64,000 nt of DNA from an uncultured Chitinophaga sp. (GCF_937898475.1 NZ_CALEJS010000016.1:124001-188000); one strand, 5' to 3'; positions 8,553 through 17,776 are shown, numbered from the stretch's first letter. The notes: generated by a model from the sequence alone, not told the origin. Made by a program: numbers and translations.

Positions 8553-10355
8553 CTACTCATATTCCCTGTAAGCTCCAAACCTGGCAAGGCGGTCATCACC
8601 CAGCTGTTGGGGAACAGGCGTACAGGGTTCTTTCAGCTGCCCGCATAACTGCATCCATAAGGCCGTCCGGGCAGAGGTCTGATTTACTTTCTGAAAAGGG
8701 GTTGACAATAACAATGCTTTTGCCTGCTGCAGTGCACCTTTGTCGATCAGCAGCTGCACTCTTCTTTCCATCAGCCATTCATCCGGCAGGGCCGCTACCT
8801 GGTTAAGCCAGGCTTCCCGCTCCGGTATTGTCTGAGTGCCAACACTGCGCAATAATATATCTCTTTCCACAACTACCTGCGGGTGCAGCTGCAGCCATTT
8901 TTCGTGAATGGCATTAAAAGCATCGCGGGCGCCCTGCATGTCGTTCTGCTGCAGCAGCAACCTGGCCAACAGTACTTTGGCAACGCCTGTTTTGCTGGCA
9001 GTAAGTGAGCGGACAGCATCTTCATTTCTACCCCTGCCAGCAAGCCAGGCGCCATAATAGAACTGCCACAGCGCATGTTCTTCACCGTTAGAGGTGCCAA
9101 TGGCCATACGGAAAGGACCATCCAGGTCTTCCATACCGGAAGGCGGCCAGATGCATTCATCTATACGGGGCGGCAAAGGAAGGGAGGTCTTGTTCTCAAA
9201 AGATCTTCGCAGGGATCTCCATATATCTGTTTCCTGTCTGCCTGCCCAATCAAACAGCGGGATGGTACTCACAGGCCGCAGATCGCTATGCGGTAGCTGC
9301 AGTGTGTGAATGTCCAGCTCTTTGTCTGATGGTATCCAATACTCCACATGTGAGATTGTGGCTTTGGATGCCAGTTCCTGTTTAACCGGCTGATCGCCGC
9401 CAGGGCCGCCCTGCAGTTCTATATAAGGCTGATGACGGGAAGCGCTTAAAGCAGACCATATGCTGTCCTCTACTGTTCCATAACTCCAGAGCTTAATACC
9501 AGCCACCTTGTTATCTGCAATATGGTACAGCCCCACACCCAGCGAAGGGGTATAAGCGCCAAAGGCGTTCACATCTTTTGTTTTCCAGCAATACCCCGTC
9601 ATTTCCCTGATATTACTTTCAGTACGGGGGCCCTGGCTGCCCCAATCAATGGTATCTGTCCCCGAGGCATGCACCAGTACTTTACCGTTAGGAAAATTAT
9701 AGCGGGTATCCGGCGCGGATGGTAATGCGGCATTTGTCCAGCACATCCAGGGGTAAGTATCTTTACCGGGATTATAGCATTTTACCCGTTCCGTGAGGAA
9801 TGGGTCATCAGGTCCCAGTGAATATTCAACCGACCATTGCATACCGAAGCGTAACTCTCTTTCACCGCAGGTAACATAGGTACGATCCGGTAAGCGGTCT
9901 ATCCGGTAAGAGAGCTGTTCATTTTGCGAAGGAGCATGGGAAACTGGAAAGCTTACTTCAATACCTCCCGCCACAGAATAACAACGCGGGAGTATGCGTG
10001 TATGGCGGATGACCTCCGGCTTATACAATACTTCTTTCCCGGAAGGCTTATGCACCAGTGAGAGCACCTTCCCGCCCAGATCCGGGCAGATAGTGGCTTT
10101 CACCAGCTCATTCTCCAGCACTACCAGCTGGTATTTCTTTACCACGGGGCGGCTGGATGTTTCCACGTAGCTGATATACGGATACACGCCGTTGGGGTCT
10201 GATACCGCGGGCACAGGGCCTGCTGGTGTTAAGATATCGGTGAGCAGGTAATCTTCATACTCACTGCAAATTACTTTACCCGGCTTTTCGTGGCTCATGC
10301 AAGGTGAGATCATGCTGCCTGAGAGCAGCAGCAGAAGTGCAACACGCTTATTCAT
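8553..10355 (-). CDS. DUF5107 domain protein, exported
   Basis: The protein has 600 residues with an N-terminal signal sequence (residues 1-21). Residues about 35-350 match the DUF5107 type: an aldose-epimerase-like beta-sandwich with phrases such as ATICPDLGGKVLSLVHKPSGKEVLYKP and GGIEVSFPVSH. This fold binds sugars, and DUF5107 genes often sit with glycoside hydrolases. The C-terminal third (about 400-600) is helical, with TPR-like stretches (ALWQFYYGAWLAGRGRNEDA, LARLLLQQNDMQGARDAFNAI). Catalysis is not established for the family. A role in carbohydrate handling in the periplasm is inference. It is the first gene of a probable pair with the CPBP protease. Confidence 0.75.
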   Translation of the reverse strand: MNKRVALLLLLSGSMISPCMSHEKPGKVICSEYEDYLLTDILTPAGPVPAVSDPNGVYPYISYVETSSRPVVKKYQLVVLENELVKATICPDLGGKVLSLVHKPSGKEVLYKPEVIRHTRILPRCYSVAGGIEVSFPVSHAPSQNEQLSYRIDRLPDRTYVTCGERELRFGMQWSVEYSLGPDDPFLTERVKCYNPGKDTYPWMCWTNAALPSAPDTRYNFPNGKVLVHASGTDTIDWGSQGPRTESNIREMTGYCWKTKDVNAFGAYTPSLGVGLYHIADNKVAGIKLWSYGTVEDSIWSALSASRHQPYIELQGGPGGDQPVKQELASKATISHVEYWIPSDKELDIHTLQLPHSDLRPVSTIPLFDWAGRQETDIWRSLRRSFENKTSLPLPPRIDECIWPPSGMEDLDGPFRMAIGTSNGEEHALWQFYYGAWLAGRGRNEDAVRSLTASKTGVAKVLLARLLLQQNDMQGARDAFNAIHEKWLQLHPQVVVERDILLRSVGTQTIPEREAWLNQVAALPDEWLMERRVQLLIDKGALQQAKALLLSTPFQKVNQTSARTALWMQLCGQLKEPCTPVPQQLGDDRLARFGAYREYE

Positions 10356-10507
10356 ATCGCAGGTTTTAGGGGATCAATGCATCGCTCGACGCAGCTACCA
10401 GCTGTTTTTCTGTTTCAACATCAGCGGTGATCTTTTGCTCATCAAAGTTGTGCGTTTGTGTAAATGATTGTTAGTGCTGTTCTAAAGTGTCCCAAAGTAC
10501 TACCGGC

Positions 10508-10633
10508 TTACGCAGCTGCCTGTGTTTTTAATTTACGAACTTTCTCGTAGCTGGCGATACCTTCCATCACTTTTCCGAATCGAATGCAGGTTTCCGGTGC
10601 CAGGGCATACCTGCAGGGATGTCGGCTAAGCAT
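10508..10633 (-). pseudogene. Short 41-residue frame, possible gene remnant
   Basis: The gap 10356-10762 has no full gene. On the minus strand a frame runs from ATG (10633-10631) to TAA (10510-10508) and encodes 41 residues. Its second half (CIRFGKVMEGIASYEKVRKL) looks like an amphipathic, protein-like C terminus. It has no visible promoter or binding site of its own. It may be the tail of a decayed gene or a chance frame. I do not recognise it. Confidence 0.2.
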
Positions 10634-10762
10634 GCACTATGGCGGATATGAGGCAGGACGGCTGTGAACCAGGTTATCCAGGTATTTTTTACAAAAGGAG
10701 GGGCTACAAAGTTATCAGGTTGGGCGGCGTTCGGAATAAATCCGGTATCTTTAGTATACATT

Positions 10763-11923
10763 ATGTCAACTGATATGGAAGGTCAGAACAACCCCAAACA
10801 CTATGATGTCATCATTGTAGGAGCAGGACCAGCTGGCAGTGCCTGTGCGCTGGCTTTACGAAATGCGGGTTTGCGGGTAGCTGTGCTGGACAAACATTCT
10901 TTTCCCCGGGACAAGGTTTGCGGGGACGCCATACCAGGACGTGCGATCAAATCTCTTTATGCCATTGATCCCGGGCTCAGAACAGCTCTCTCTCTCTTCA
11001 CTGAAAAGCTTCCTACCAAAAGAACAGCCTGCTATTTCAAGGATAAAGTACTGGATTTTTCCTGGAACCTGGAAGCATATACCTCCACCAGGATGAGCTT
11101 TGATCATTTTCTTTTTACCGCGGTAAAGCAGCAAACTGATTTTGATGTAATGGAAAATACCGAGGTCAATGACATCAGCAACACCCCACAGGGGTTTGCA
11201 ATAGGCATCCGGAACAGCAGCACGCGCTTTACATGTACCATGCTGATAGGCGCGGATGGCGCCAATGGCCTCAGTGCTAAAAAACTGACCGGTACACTGA
11301 TGAACCGTAAGCATCACGTAGCGGCTGTAAGGGCCTATTACTCCGGCATAGCGGAGCTGGAAGAAGATCGCACCGAAATATACTTTGACAAAAAGTACCT
11401 GCCCGGATATTTCTGGATATTTCCCATAAAAGGCGGCCTGGCTAATGTGGGCATGGGCCTGCTGTCTGACGATGTAGTGCAAAAGAGCATGAACGTAAAG
11501 AAAGGATTCTATGATTTCATTGAACGTACAGACATCCTGCGCAGGAAATTTAAAGATGCGCAGCCTGCGGGGCCATTGCAGGGTTGCGGGCTGCCACTGG
11601 CCTCCAGGTGGGTAACGATGAGCGGTGATCACTTCCTGCTTACAGGTGATGCCGCCTGCCTGATAGATCCTCTCAGCGGGGATGGCATTGGCAATGCGGT
11701 ACTAAGCGGCCAACTGGCGGCAGAACAGGTGATCCGCAGTTTCAATACAGGGAATTTCAGCGCGGCCTATCTGAAAACATATGAGCACCAGCTATACAAA
11801 GCGGTGGGGGCAGAAATGAAGAAAAAAGCCGGCATTCTGAAATCACTTGCCAGGTTGCCTTTCCTTTTTACCTTTGCGTTCTCTTTAGGAAAGAACAAGG
11901 TTGTAAAACAGTTTATGAAATAA
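10763..11923 (+). CDS. Geranylgeranyl-reductase-family flavoprotein, copy 1
   Basis: The protein has 386 residues from the ATG at 10763; a GTG 99 bases upstream is possible, but the extra residues do not look like part of the family. It begins with the FAD dinucleotide motif VIIVGAGPAGSACALAL, then FPRDKVCGD, the family mark just after the FAD-binding strand. LPGYFWIFP and the late FAD motif LTGDAACLIDPLSGDGIGNA follow. These enzymes reduce isoprenoid double bonds (geranylgeranyl chains, archaeal or menaquinone tails) or hydroxylate small aromatics. A role on a polyprenyl substrate is plausible but not shown. A TATCTTTA box at 10746 resembles a Bacteroidota -7 element. A paralogue follows at 12078. 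Confidence 0.8.
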   Translation: MSTDMEGQNNPKHYDVIIVGAGPAGSACALALRNAGLRVAVLDKHSFPRDKVCGDAIPGRAIKSLYAIDPGLRTALSLFTEKLPTKRTACYFKDKVLDFSWNLEAYTSTRMSFDHFLFTAVKQQTDFDVMENTEVNDISNTPQGFAIGIRNSSTRFTCTMLIGADGANGLSAKKLTGTLMNRKHHVAAVRAYYSGIAELEEDRTEIYFDKKYLPGYFWIFPIKGGLANVGMGLLSDDVVQKSMNVKKGFYDFIERTDILRRKFKDAQPAGPLQGCGLPLASRWVTMSGDHFLLTGDAACLIDPLSGDGIGNAVLSGQLAAEQVIRSFNTGNFSAAYLKTYEHQLYKAVGAEMKKKAGILKSLARLPFLFTFAFSLGKNKVVKQFMK

Positions 11924-11935
11924 TGTCTGATCTTT

Positions 11936-12053
11936 AAGGTTTGACGTTTGAGATTCGATGGAGGTTAGATGTTGATTGCAGCCTACGTAAAGACTGGCTA
12001 CCAGGCAGCACCTTCAACCTTTAACTATCCTCAAACATCAAACGTCAAACTTT
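11936..12053. repeat. GTTTGA-rich inverted repeat between the two reductase genes
   Basis: Left arm AAGGTTTGACGTTTGAG (11936-11952) matches the reverse complement of ATCAAACGTCAAACTTT (12037-12053) at 15 of 17 positions, with 84 bases between. The right arm continues with more CAAAC units. The gap 11924-12077 holds no gene. The same style of repeat occurs at 35615-35680. Confidence 0.6.
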
Positions 12054-12077
12054 CAAACGTCACAACTCTCTTGGTGC

Positions 12078-13316
12078 ATGATCGAAACGAATGTTTGTAT
12101 TATCGGCGCAGGACCTGCGGGCGCTACTGCCGCACTGCAACTGGCTTACATGGGTATTCCCTGCGTTATTGTGGATAAAGCAGTATTTCCCCGCGATAAG
12201 GTATGCGGCGATGGCCTCAGCGGTAAAGTGCTGACGGTATTATCGCGTATTGACAAAGGTATTGGAGAACGGCTGCAGCAGGCATTGTTTAAGGCAGACA
12301 GCTGGGGAGTGCGTTTTATAGCGCCTAACAGCATGTCCCTGGATATTCCCTACCAGCTGCATTATCGCAAACAGGCCGGTGAGCCGCACGGTTTTGTATG
12401 CAAGCGTATTGACTTTGATCATTTCCTGGTAGAAGAGCTGCGGCGTTGTCCCTCCATCCAGATCTATGAGGGTACTGATATCAGCCGTCACCAGCTGCAG
12501 GAAGACGGTTACCTGCTATCCAATGAGCAGGGCGATTTCCAGGTAAAGGCAAAGCTGGTGATCGCCGCCAATGGCGCCTACTCCGGCTTTACAAAGGAAG
12601 TAGCCGGCTTCAGTATGGAACCCGCACATTATGTAGCCGGTATCCGGGCGTACTATCAGAACGTTAAAGACCTGCACGCAGATCATTTTGTTGAACTGCA
12701 CTTCCTGCGTAATATGCTGCCGGGCTATTTCTGGATCTTTCCACTGCCCAATGGCCAGGCCAATGTGGGTGTTGGTATGTTAAGCGAGACCGCGAGAAAG
12801 AAAAAGGTGAACCTGAAAAAGCTGATGCTGGAAGCCATACAGACAGATCCCCGCCTGCGGGAACGTTTTAAAGATGCTACGCTGCTGGGGAACATATCAG
12901 GATATGGCCTGCCGTTGGGCAGCAAGCGCCGCCCGCTTTACGGGGAACGCTATATGCTGACGGGAGATGCGGCTTACCTCATTGATCCCTTTACCGGTGA
13001 AGGAATCGGCAATGCGTTATACTCAGGGCGTACAGCAGCCCAACATGCTGCAGAAGCGATTGCGGCCAATGATTATTCTGCAGCCGCATTAAAAAAATAT
13101 GATGAACATATATACCGTATGCTGGGCCCGGAGCTGCAAATGAGCACTCGCCTACAGCGACTGGTCAGGTTTCCCTGGCTGTTCAACTGGCTTGTGAAAA
13201 AAGCGTCCCGCAGCAAAGAGCTGCAGGAATTGCTGTCCTGTATGTTCAATGAAATGGATTTGCGGAAAAGGCTGGCTAACCCCCTGTTCTATGTCAAACT
13301 ACTGTTTAACCGTTAG
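12078..13316 (+). CDS. Geranylgeranyl-reductase-family flavoprotein, copy 2
   Basis: The protein has 412 residues and is a clear paralogue of the gene before it. Shared blocks are the FAD motif CIIGAGPAGATAALQL, FPRDKVCGDGLSGK, FDHFLVEEL, LPGYFWIFPLPNGQANVGVGMLS and TGDAAYLIDPFTGEGIGNALYSG. The C terminus is about 25 residues longer than in copy 1 and partly basic, ending in LFYVKLLFNR, which could touch the membrane. It acts as an FAD- and probably NAD(P)H-dependent reductase or hydroxylase on a lipid-like substrate (family knowledge). The 150-base gap with an inverted repeat suggests it may have its own promoter. Whether the two copies act on the same substrate is unknown. Confidence 0.8.
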   Translation: MIETNVCIIGAGPAGATAALQLAYMGIPCVIVDKAVFPRDKVCGDGLSGKVLTVLSRIDKGIGERLQQALFKADSWGVRFIAPNSMSLDIPYQLHYRKQAGEPHGFVCKRIDFDHFLVEELRRCPSIQIYEGTDISRHQLQEDGYLLSNEQGDFQVKAKLVIAANGAYSGFTKEVAGFSMEPAHYVAGIRAYYQNVKDLHADHFVELHFLRNMLPGYFWIFPLPNGQANVGVGMLSETARKKKVNLKKLMLEAIQTDPRLRERFKDATLLGNISGYGLPLGSKRRPLYGERYMLTGDAAYLIDPFTGEGIGNALYSGRTAAQHAAEAIAANDYSAAALKKYDEHIYRMLGPELQMSTRLQRLVRFPWLFNWLVKKASRSKELQELLSCMFNEMDLRKRLANPLFYVKLLFNR

Positions 13317-14297
13317 CTATGCGTAAGCAGCTTCCTTATTGTACTTATGGCGGTAGTCTACCGGCGACATGCCGGTGATCTTCCTGAAAATAGAACGGAA
13401 AGCCTTGGTATCGTTATAACCTACATCGTACATTACCTCGGTAACGTTCTTACTGCTGGTTTCAAGGTACTTCTTGGCAGCTTCTATCTTCACCCTTTGT
13501 ATATATTCGAGAGGGGTATTATTGGTGGCTTTCTTGAAGCGCCGTACAAAATGCCGCCTGCCGATAGCAAACTTCACCGCCAGGTCTTCTACAGATATCC
13601 TGGCAGATACGTTCTTCTCAATATATTCCTGCGCTTCTTTTATCGGCTCATCTTCATGCTTCTTCTGCCCATTGAACATGATGAAAGGCGACTGGCTTTT
13701 ACGGTCTATCTCTATGGCAAAGAATTTAGCGGCATGAATAGCCATTTCGCGGTTGGCGTACTTCTCTACCAGGTGTAAGAGAAGATTCCAGTAAGAGGCG
13801 GCGCCTCCGCTGGAGTAGATGCCCTGCTCTTCTGAGATGATCCTGCCATCTACCAGCTCCACATCCGGGAACATGGACCTGAACTGTTCTGCAAACAGCC
13901 AGTGGGTAGAACATTCCTTTCCGTTCAGCAGACCTGTAGACGCCAACAGGAAAGCGCCCAAACAAAGGCTTGCCACTTCAGCGCCCTTGTTATAATGACC
14001 GAGTATCCAGGGAATGAATGGCTTGTTTATTTCCAGGGCGCGTTGCAGGTCGCCACTGAGTGCGGGTATCAATATCAGGTCAGTATGTTTCACCTCATCT
14101 ATCAGTGCGTCTGTATGTACGGAGAAAATACCGTTGCTCAGGCGTACTTCTCTTGACAGCCCTACCAGCTGCACTTCAAACATGGGATCTTCGCCTTCTG
14201 CTTCCAGGAACTGGTTAACTGCGGTGAACATATACCGGGGGTCTACGATGCTAGCCGGTACGGCCTCTTCTGGTATTATGATAGACAAGTGTTTCAT
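13317..14297 (-). CDS. GlxA-type AraC-family transcription regulator
   Basis: The protein has 326 residues. Residues 1-195 form a DJ-1/PfpI-like (class I amidotransferase fold) domain with C112 in ASLCLGAFLLAS at the nucleophile-elbow position. Residues about 222-322 are the AraC DNA-binding domain with two helix-turn-helix units (VEDLAVKFAIGRRHFVRRFKKAT and VTEVMYDVGYNDTKAFRSIF). This is the GlxA/FtrA architecture, in which the N-terminal domain senses a small molecule. The stop codon abuts the end of the convergent reductase gene with no gap. The target may be the divergently transcribed genes from 14525, but no operator was recognised. Confidence 0.88.
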   Translation of the reverse strand: MKHLSIIIPEEAVPASIVDPRYMFTAVNQFLEAEGEDPMFEVQLVGLSREVRLSNGIFSVHTDALIDEVKHTDLILIPALSGDLQRALEINKPFIPWILGHYNKGAEVASLCLGAFLLASTGLLNGKECSTHWLFAEQFRSMFPDVELVDGRIISEEQGIYSSGGAASYWNLLLHLVEKYANREMAIHAAKFFAIEIDRKSQSPFIMFNGQKKHEDEPIKEAQEYIEKNVSARISVEDLAVKFAIGRRHFVRRFKKATNNTPLEYIQRVKIEAAKKYLETSSKNVTEVMYDVGYNDTKAFRSIFRKITGMSPVDYRHKYNKEAAYA

Positions 14298-14458
14298 ACG
14301 TGTACAAAATCAGGTTGCAGGTTTTGAATCCAAATTTAAGCGCTTTGGGCTATAACGTCAAATCACCATGCAGCAGATCAGCCCCTACAAGATCAAAATG
14401 TCATAATCTCCCCCCTTAAAAGTCCGGATCGGGGCTGATGTAGCTGCATGGTCACCGG

Positions 14459-14466
14459 TAACTTTG
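14459..14466 (+). promoter_or_regulatory. Bacteroidota -7 box (TAACTTTG)
   Basis: TAACTTTG fits the TAnnTTTG -7 consensus known in Bacteroidota exactly and lies 59 bases before the DUF1801 start. No clear TTTG -33 box was found at the expected distance. Confidence 0.45.
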
Positions 14467-14524
14467 TACCGACATTCTCCCGCTTACACGGAGTATTTGC
14501 TAACGCCGGATAAATCAACCTGTT

Positions 14525-14935
14525 ATGCAAAAAACAACTGCTACCCAAATAACTACTGTAGACGATTACCTGCAAAATGTACCGGACGACATGCGTAAAG
14601 CGCTGGAACTGCTGCGAAAACAGATCCGTTCGGTGGCCCCCGAAGCGGAAGAAGTACTCAGCTACGGTATACCCGCCTATAAGCTGAAAGGCATGCTGGT
14701 AGGATTTGGCGCCGCCAAACACCACTGCGCCTTTTATGTTATGAGCCCCGGCCTGATGAAATTGCTGAAAGAAGAGCTGGCGGCCTATGATACCGCTACG
14801 GCCACTATCCGCTTCCTCCCCGGAAAACCTTTGCCACCGGCGCTGGTCAAAAAGATTGTTGCGGCCCGTATGGAGGAAAACAGCCGTCACCGGGAAGAGA
14901 TGGATAAAAAGAAAAAAGCAAAAACAAATAAATAA
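14525..14935 (+). CDS. DUF1801 (YdhG-like) protein
   Basis: The protein has 136 residues. It shows the DUF1801 pattern: an N-terminal 'TTVDDYLQNVPDDMRKALELLRKQIRSVAPEAEEVLSYGIPAYK' helix-strand unit (shown here as separate motifs VDDYL, LRKQIR and SYGIPAYK), then FGAAKHHCAFYVMSP and a final TIRFLPGKPLPPALVKKIV. Members are called iron-chaperone-like, but the biochemical role is poorly defined. The C terminus is very Lys-rich (MDKKKKAKTNK). The next gene starts 25 bases downstream on the same strand, suggesting an operon. Confidence 0.75.
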   Translation: MQKTTATQITTVDDYLQNVPDDMRKALELLRKQIRSVAPEAEEVLSYGIPAYKLKGMLVGFGAAKHHCAFYVMSPGLMKLLKEELAAYDTATATIRFLPGKPLPPALVKKIVAARMEENSRHREEMDKKKKAKTNK

Positions 14936-14960
14936 AAAGCTGAGGCGCAAACAGCAGGAT

Positions 14961-15533
14961 ATGAGAAAAGTCAGAGTATCAATGAATGTTACATTAGACG
15001 GCTATATGGCGGGGCCTGATTGCGAGCTGGACTGGCATTTTAACTACTGGAATGAAGAGATGGCCGATCATGCCTGTCAGCAGCTCAGTAAGGCAGATAC
15101 CATCCTGCTGGGACGGGTTACCTATGTGGCCATGGCCAAATACTGGCCTTGCCAGGCCTGCAACCTGTCCTATCCACGTGAGCATCTTGCCTTTGCAGAA
15201 ATGATGAACAGCCACCTCAAGATTGTTTTTTCAAAGACATTGTCGCGCGCCAGCTGGAATAATTCGCGGCTGGTGAATAAGCACTTCAAAGCTGAGATAT
15301 CACGGCTTAAAAGGCAGGAAGGAAAGGACATCATTATTTACGGAAGCGGCCAGCTGGTGAACAGCCTGATGCAGTCTGGCCTGATAGATGAATATGAGCT
15401 GTGGGTACACCCTGTATTGCTGGGAGATGGCAAAGCTTTGTTCACCGGTATTGAAGATATACGTACCCTGAAGCTGATAAAGACAACACCCTTTAACTCC
15501 GGCGTAGTGATCCTGTATTACGGAGCCGCATAA
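14961..15533 (+). CDS. Dihydrofolate reductase-like (RibD C-terminal domain) protein
   Basis: The protein has 190 residues from the ATG at 14961 (preceded by ACAGCAGGAT). It has the RibD-C/DHFR-like fold: VSMNVTLDGYMAGPD at the N terminus, TILLGRVTYVAMAKYWP around the NADPH-binding loop, DIIIYGSGQLVNSLMQSGLIDEYELWVHPVLLGDGKALF near the C terminus. These stand-alone proteins are common in Bacteroidota. They probably are NADPH-dependent reductases, but are not the essential FolA, and the substrate is unknown. The gene lies between DUF1801 and an MFS exporter. Confidence 0.8.
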   Translation: MRKVRVSMNVTLDGYMAGPDCELDWHFNYWNEEMADHACQQLSKADTILLGRVTYVAMAKYWPCQACNLSYPREHLAFAEMMNSHLKIVFSKTLSRASWNNSRLVNKHFKAEISRLKRQEGKDIIIYGSGQLVNSLMQSGLIDEYELWVHPVLLGDGKALFTGIEDIRTLKLIKTTPFNSGVVILYYGAA

Positions 15534-15592
15534 TTACAGTAATTTGGTCCAGGCACTTTCTTTGCAATCATCTTATTGTAGAACCGGACCTC

Positions 15593-17032
15593 ATGGAGCA
15601 AACCATCACGCCTGCAACGACAGCCAGCCCCGGTAAATGGGCAGTATTATTTACGGTGGCCTTCGGCACTTTTATGGCTACACTGGATGGCAGTATTGTC
15701 AATATCGCGCTGCCCACGCTGCGGAAAGAACTGAACGCGGGCGACAACACAGAGTGGGTAGTGCTGAGCTACCTGCTGGTAACCACCAGTACACTGCTGA
15801 TCATGGGCCGCCTGTCTGATATGCTGGGCAGGAAAGGTATTTACATTGCAGGGTTCTCCACTTTTGTACTGGGCTCTTTTCTCTGCGGCCTGGCCTGGGA
15901 TATCTGGTCGCTTGTGGGCTTCAGGGTAGTGCAGGGCCTGGGAGCCTCCATGATGTTTGCTATCGGGCCTGCCATTATAGGCGATGCTTTTCAGCCCCAT
16001 GAAAGAGGCAAAGCTTTGGGATGGCTGGGCACCATTGTGGCGGCAGGCAGCAGTACGGGCCCGGTTGCGGGCGGATTACTGCTGCAGTACTTCGGGTGGC
16101 CCAGTATATTCTATGTAAATGTGCCTATCGGGCTGATAGCCATCTGGCGGGCCACCATGGTATTGCCCGCTTCTCCGCGCATGGCCAGGCAAAGTTTTGA
16201 TCTTATCGGAGCTGCCTTATTTTCTATTGGGGTGACCACCCTGCTGATCGGTATCGATTTTGGTGCGGATCCTGATTTTGGCTGGAACAACCGGACAGTG
16301 ATCCTGCTGCTTGTTACCGGGGTGTTGTTATTACTGTGCTTCCTTTTCTGGGAAAAGAGATTTCCCGCTCCTATGTTAAAGCTCAGTCTATTCAGCATTA
16401 AAGCTTATAGCTCTGCCATTAGTGCATCCTGGCTGGGATTTATAGCCAATGGCGCGCATATCTATGTGATACCATTCTTCCTGCAGCTGCTGCTGAATTT
16501 TAGTCCGCAGGAAGCAGGCCTCATCATGCTGGCGGGACCGCTTACTTTAAGCGTAGCAGCACCGGTGGGCGGCTATCTTTCAGACAAGATCAGTACCCGC
16601 TTATTAGCCAGTACAGGATTACTGATCACCGCCAGCGGGTATTTCCTGTTTTCTTTTATCGCATCAGACTGGAGCTGGCATAATGTGATCTGGAGAAGTG
16701 CGTTGCTCAGCCTGGGGTTTGGACTTTTTCAATCGCCCAACAGCAGCAGTGCGCTGAATGCAGCGCCGGTAATGATGCGGGGCACTGCCAGCAGCCTGAT
16801 CGCCTTTGTACGTAACCTGGGGATGGTATTGGGTATTGCACTGGGCGCAGCGGTATGGTACACTACCCGTAATAGATTTGCGGTGCAACATCTTACAGAT
16901 CCGCTATCAGTGGAGGCGCAGATCAGCGGTATGCGGATGGCCTACCGCGTCACCAGCTGCCTGGTAATAGTGGCCGCCATTATATCAGCGACGCGCGGGA
17001 AGATCGTTCAAAGCACAAATGCGAGTAAATAA
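15593..17032 (+). CDS. MFS drug exporter, DHA2 family (14 TM, EmrB/QacA type)
   Basis: The protein has 479 residues, fitting 14 membrane helices. TM1 carries the DHA2 mark LDGSIVNIALPTL. The loop between TM2 and TM3 has MFS motif A (GRLSDMLGRKGIYIAG). TM5 has motif C-like GSSTGPVAGGLLLQYFGWPSIFYVNVPIG. Such proteins export drugs or metabolites by proton antiport at the inner membrane. No EmrA-like adaptor or TolC-like channel is adjacent. It may be co-transcribed with the two small genes upstream (60-base gap). Its last 25 bases overlap the end of the convergent CPBP gene. Confidence 0.88.
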   Translation: MEQTITPATTASPGKWAVLFTVAFGTFMATLDGSIVNIALPTLRKELNAGDNTEWVVLSYLLVTTSTLLIMGRLSDMLGRKGIYIAGFSTFVLGSFLCGLAWDIWSLVGFRVVQGLGASMMFAIGPAIIGDAFQPHERGKALGWLGTIVAAGSSTGPVAGGLLLQYFGWPSIFYVNVPIGLIAIWRATMVLPASPRMARQSFDLIGAALFSIGVTTLLIGIDFGADPDFGWNNRTVILLLVTGVLLLLCFLFWEKRFPAPMLKLSLFSIKAYSSAISASWLGFIANGAHIYVIPFFLQLLLNFSPQEAGLIMLAGPLTLSVAAPVGGYLSDKISTRLLASTGLLITASGYFLFSFIASDWSWHNVIWRSALLSLGFGLFQSPNSSSALNAAPVMMRGTASSLIAFVRNLGMVLGIALGAAVWYTTRNRFAVQHLTDPLSVEAQISGMRMAYRVTSCLVIVAAIISATRGKIVQSTNASK

Positions 17033-17628
17033 TAGGCTACTACATTTCCTGCTCCATGTGCGATCCATCCGGGGATAATACTCCCTTTACCTACTCTTTC
17101 GTTGATATAGCAGATAATATATCCCGCCACTGCAGGTACGATGAAGGAATAGCTCAGTGAGAATGCACTCAGCCTGGAGAGCATGAACATCATGATCAGG
17201 TGAAGCAGTCCAAACAAGAGCGCCTGCAGCAGATTGCCCCATTGAAAGCCCAGGCGGCTGATCAGTCTTTTGGCAACAAATCCACGCATAAAGATCTCTT
17301 CTGCCAGCGATGTTCTGAACAGCGTAATGATCAGTAATAAAATAATGCTTACAGGCTGTAGCCCCATTTGTTTCAGCTTACCAGCCACCGCATACTGGCT
17401 TGTTAATGCTTCCTTGATATCACGGTTCAGCAGCACCAGTCCGATAGTACAGGCCAACACTGCCACCATGGCAAAGCAGGAAAGGACAACTGCCCTTGAG
17501 CTGGTTGCTTTCAGGCCGATATAACTAAAAAAACCGCTGGTTGTTTTATACTTTACTACGTAGAACAGAAAGGGGATGAGTACTACCACCAGCACCTGGA
17601 AAACGGTGGCGAGTATTTCGTTGAACAT
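17008..17628 (-). CDS. Small CPBP-family intramembrane protease
   Basis: The protein has 206 residues and about six membrane segments. CPBP motifs are intact: E110-E111-x-x-x-R115 (EEIFMRGF), H143 in LLFGLLH, and H191-x-x-x-N195 (HGAGN). It is about 100 residues shorter than the CPBP protein at 7618-8526 and only distantly similar. The function is probably membrane proteolysis or self-protection; the substrate is unknown. The 3' end overlaps the MFS gene tail to tail by 25 bases. Confidence 0.8.
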   Translation of the reverse strand: MFNEILATVFQVLVVVLIPFLFYVVKYKTTSGFFSYIGLKATSSRAVVLSCFAMVAVLACTIGLVLLNRDIKEALTSQYAVAGKLKQMGLQPVSIILLLIITLFRTSLAEEIFMRGFVAKRLISRLGFQWGNLLQALLFGLLHLIMMFMLSRLSAFSLSYSFIVPAVAGYIICYINERVGKGSIIPGWIAHGAGNVVAYYLLAFVL

Positions 17629-17776
17629 TTGGCATATAATATTTTGCGGTTAACCACCTTGCTCAGAACCGGGTCAAAAATTACTTAATTCTGTTGAGGT
17701 CACAAAATTTTCAGTTTGTCGCAGGCACCCCCTTATTATGTCACTTTCACACATCTTCATTGCTAAGTAACTGGTT

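Noticed and set aside
4518..13316. Terpene biosynthetic gene cluster joining the synthase to the two reductases
   Set aside because: They are 5 kb apart, separated by oppositely oriented kinase, protease and DUF5107 genes, so no common operon is supported.
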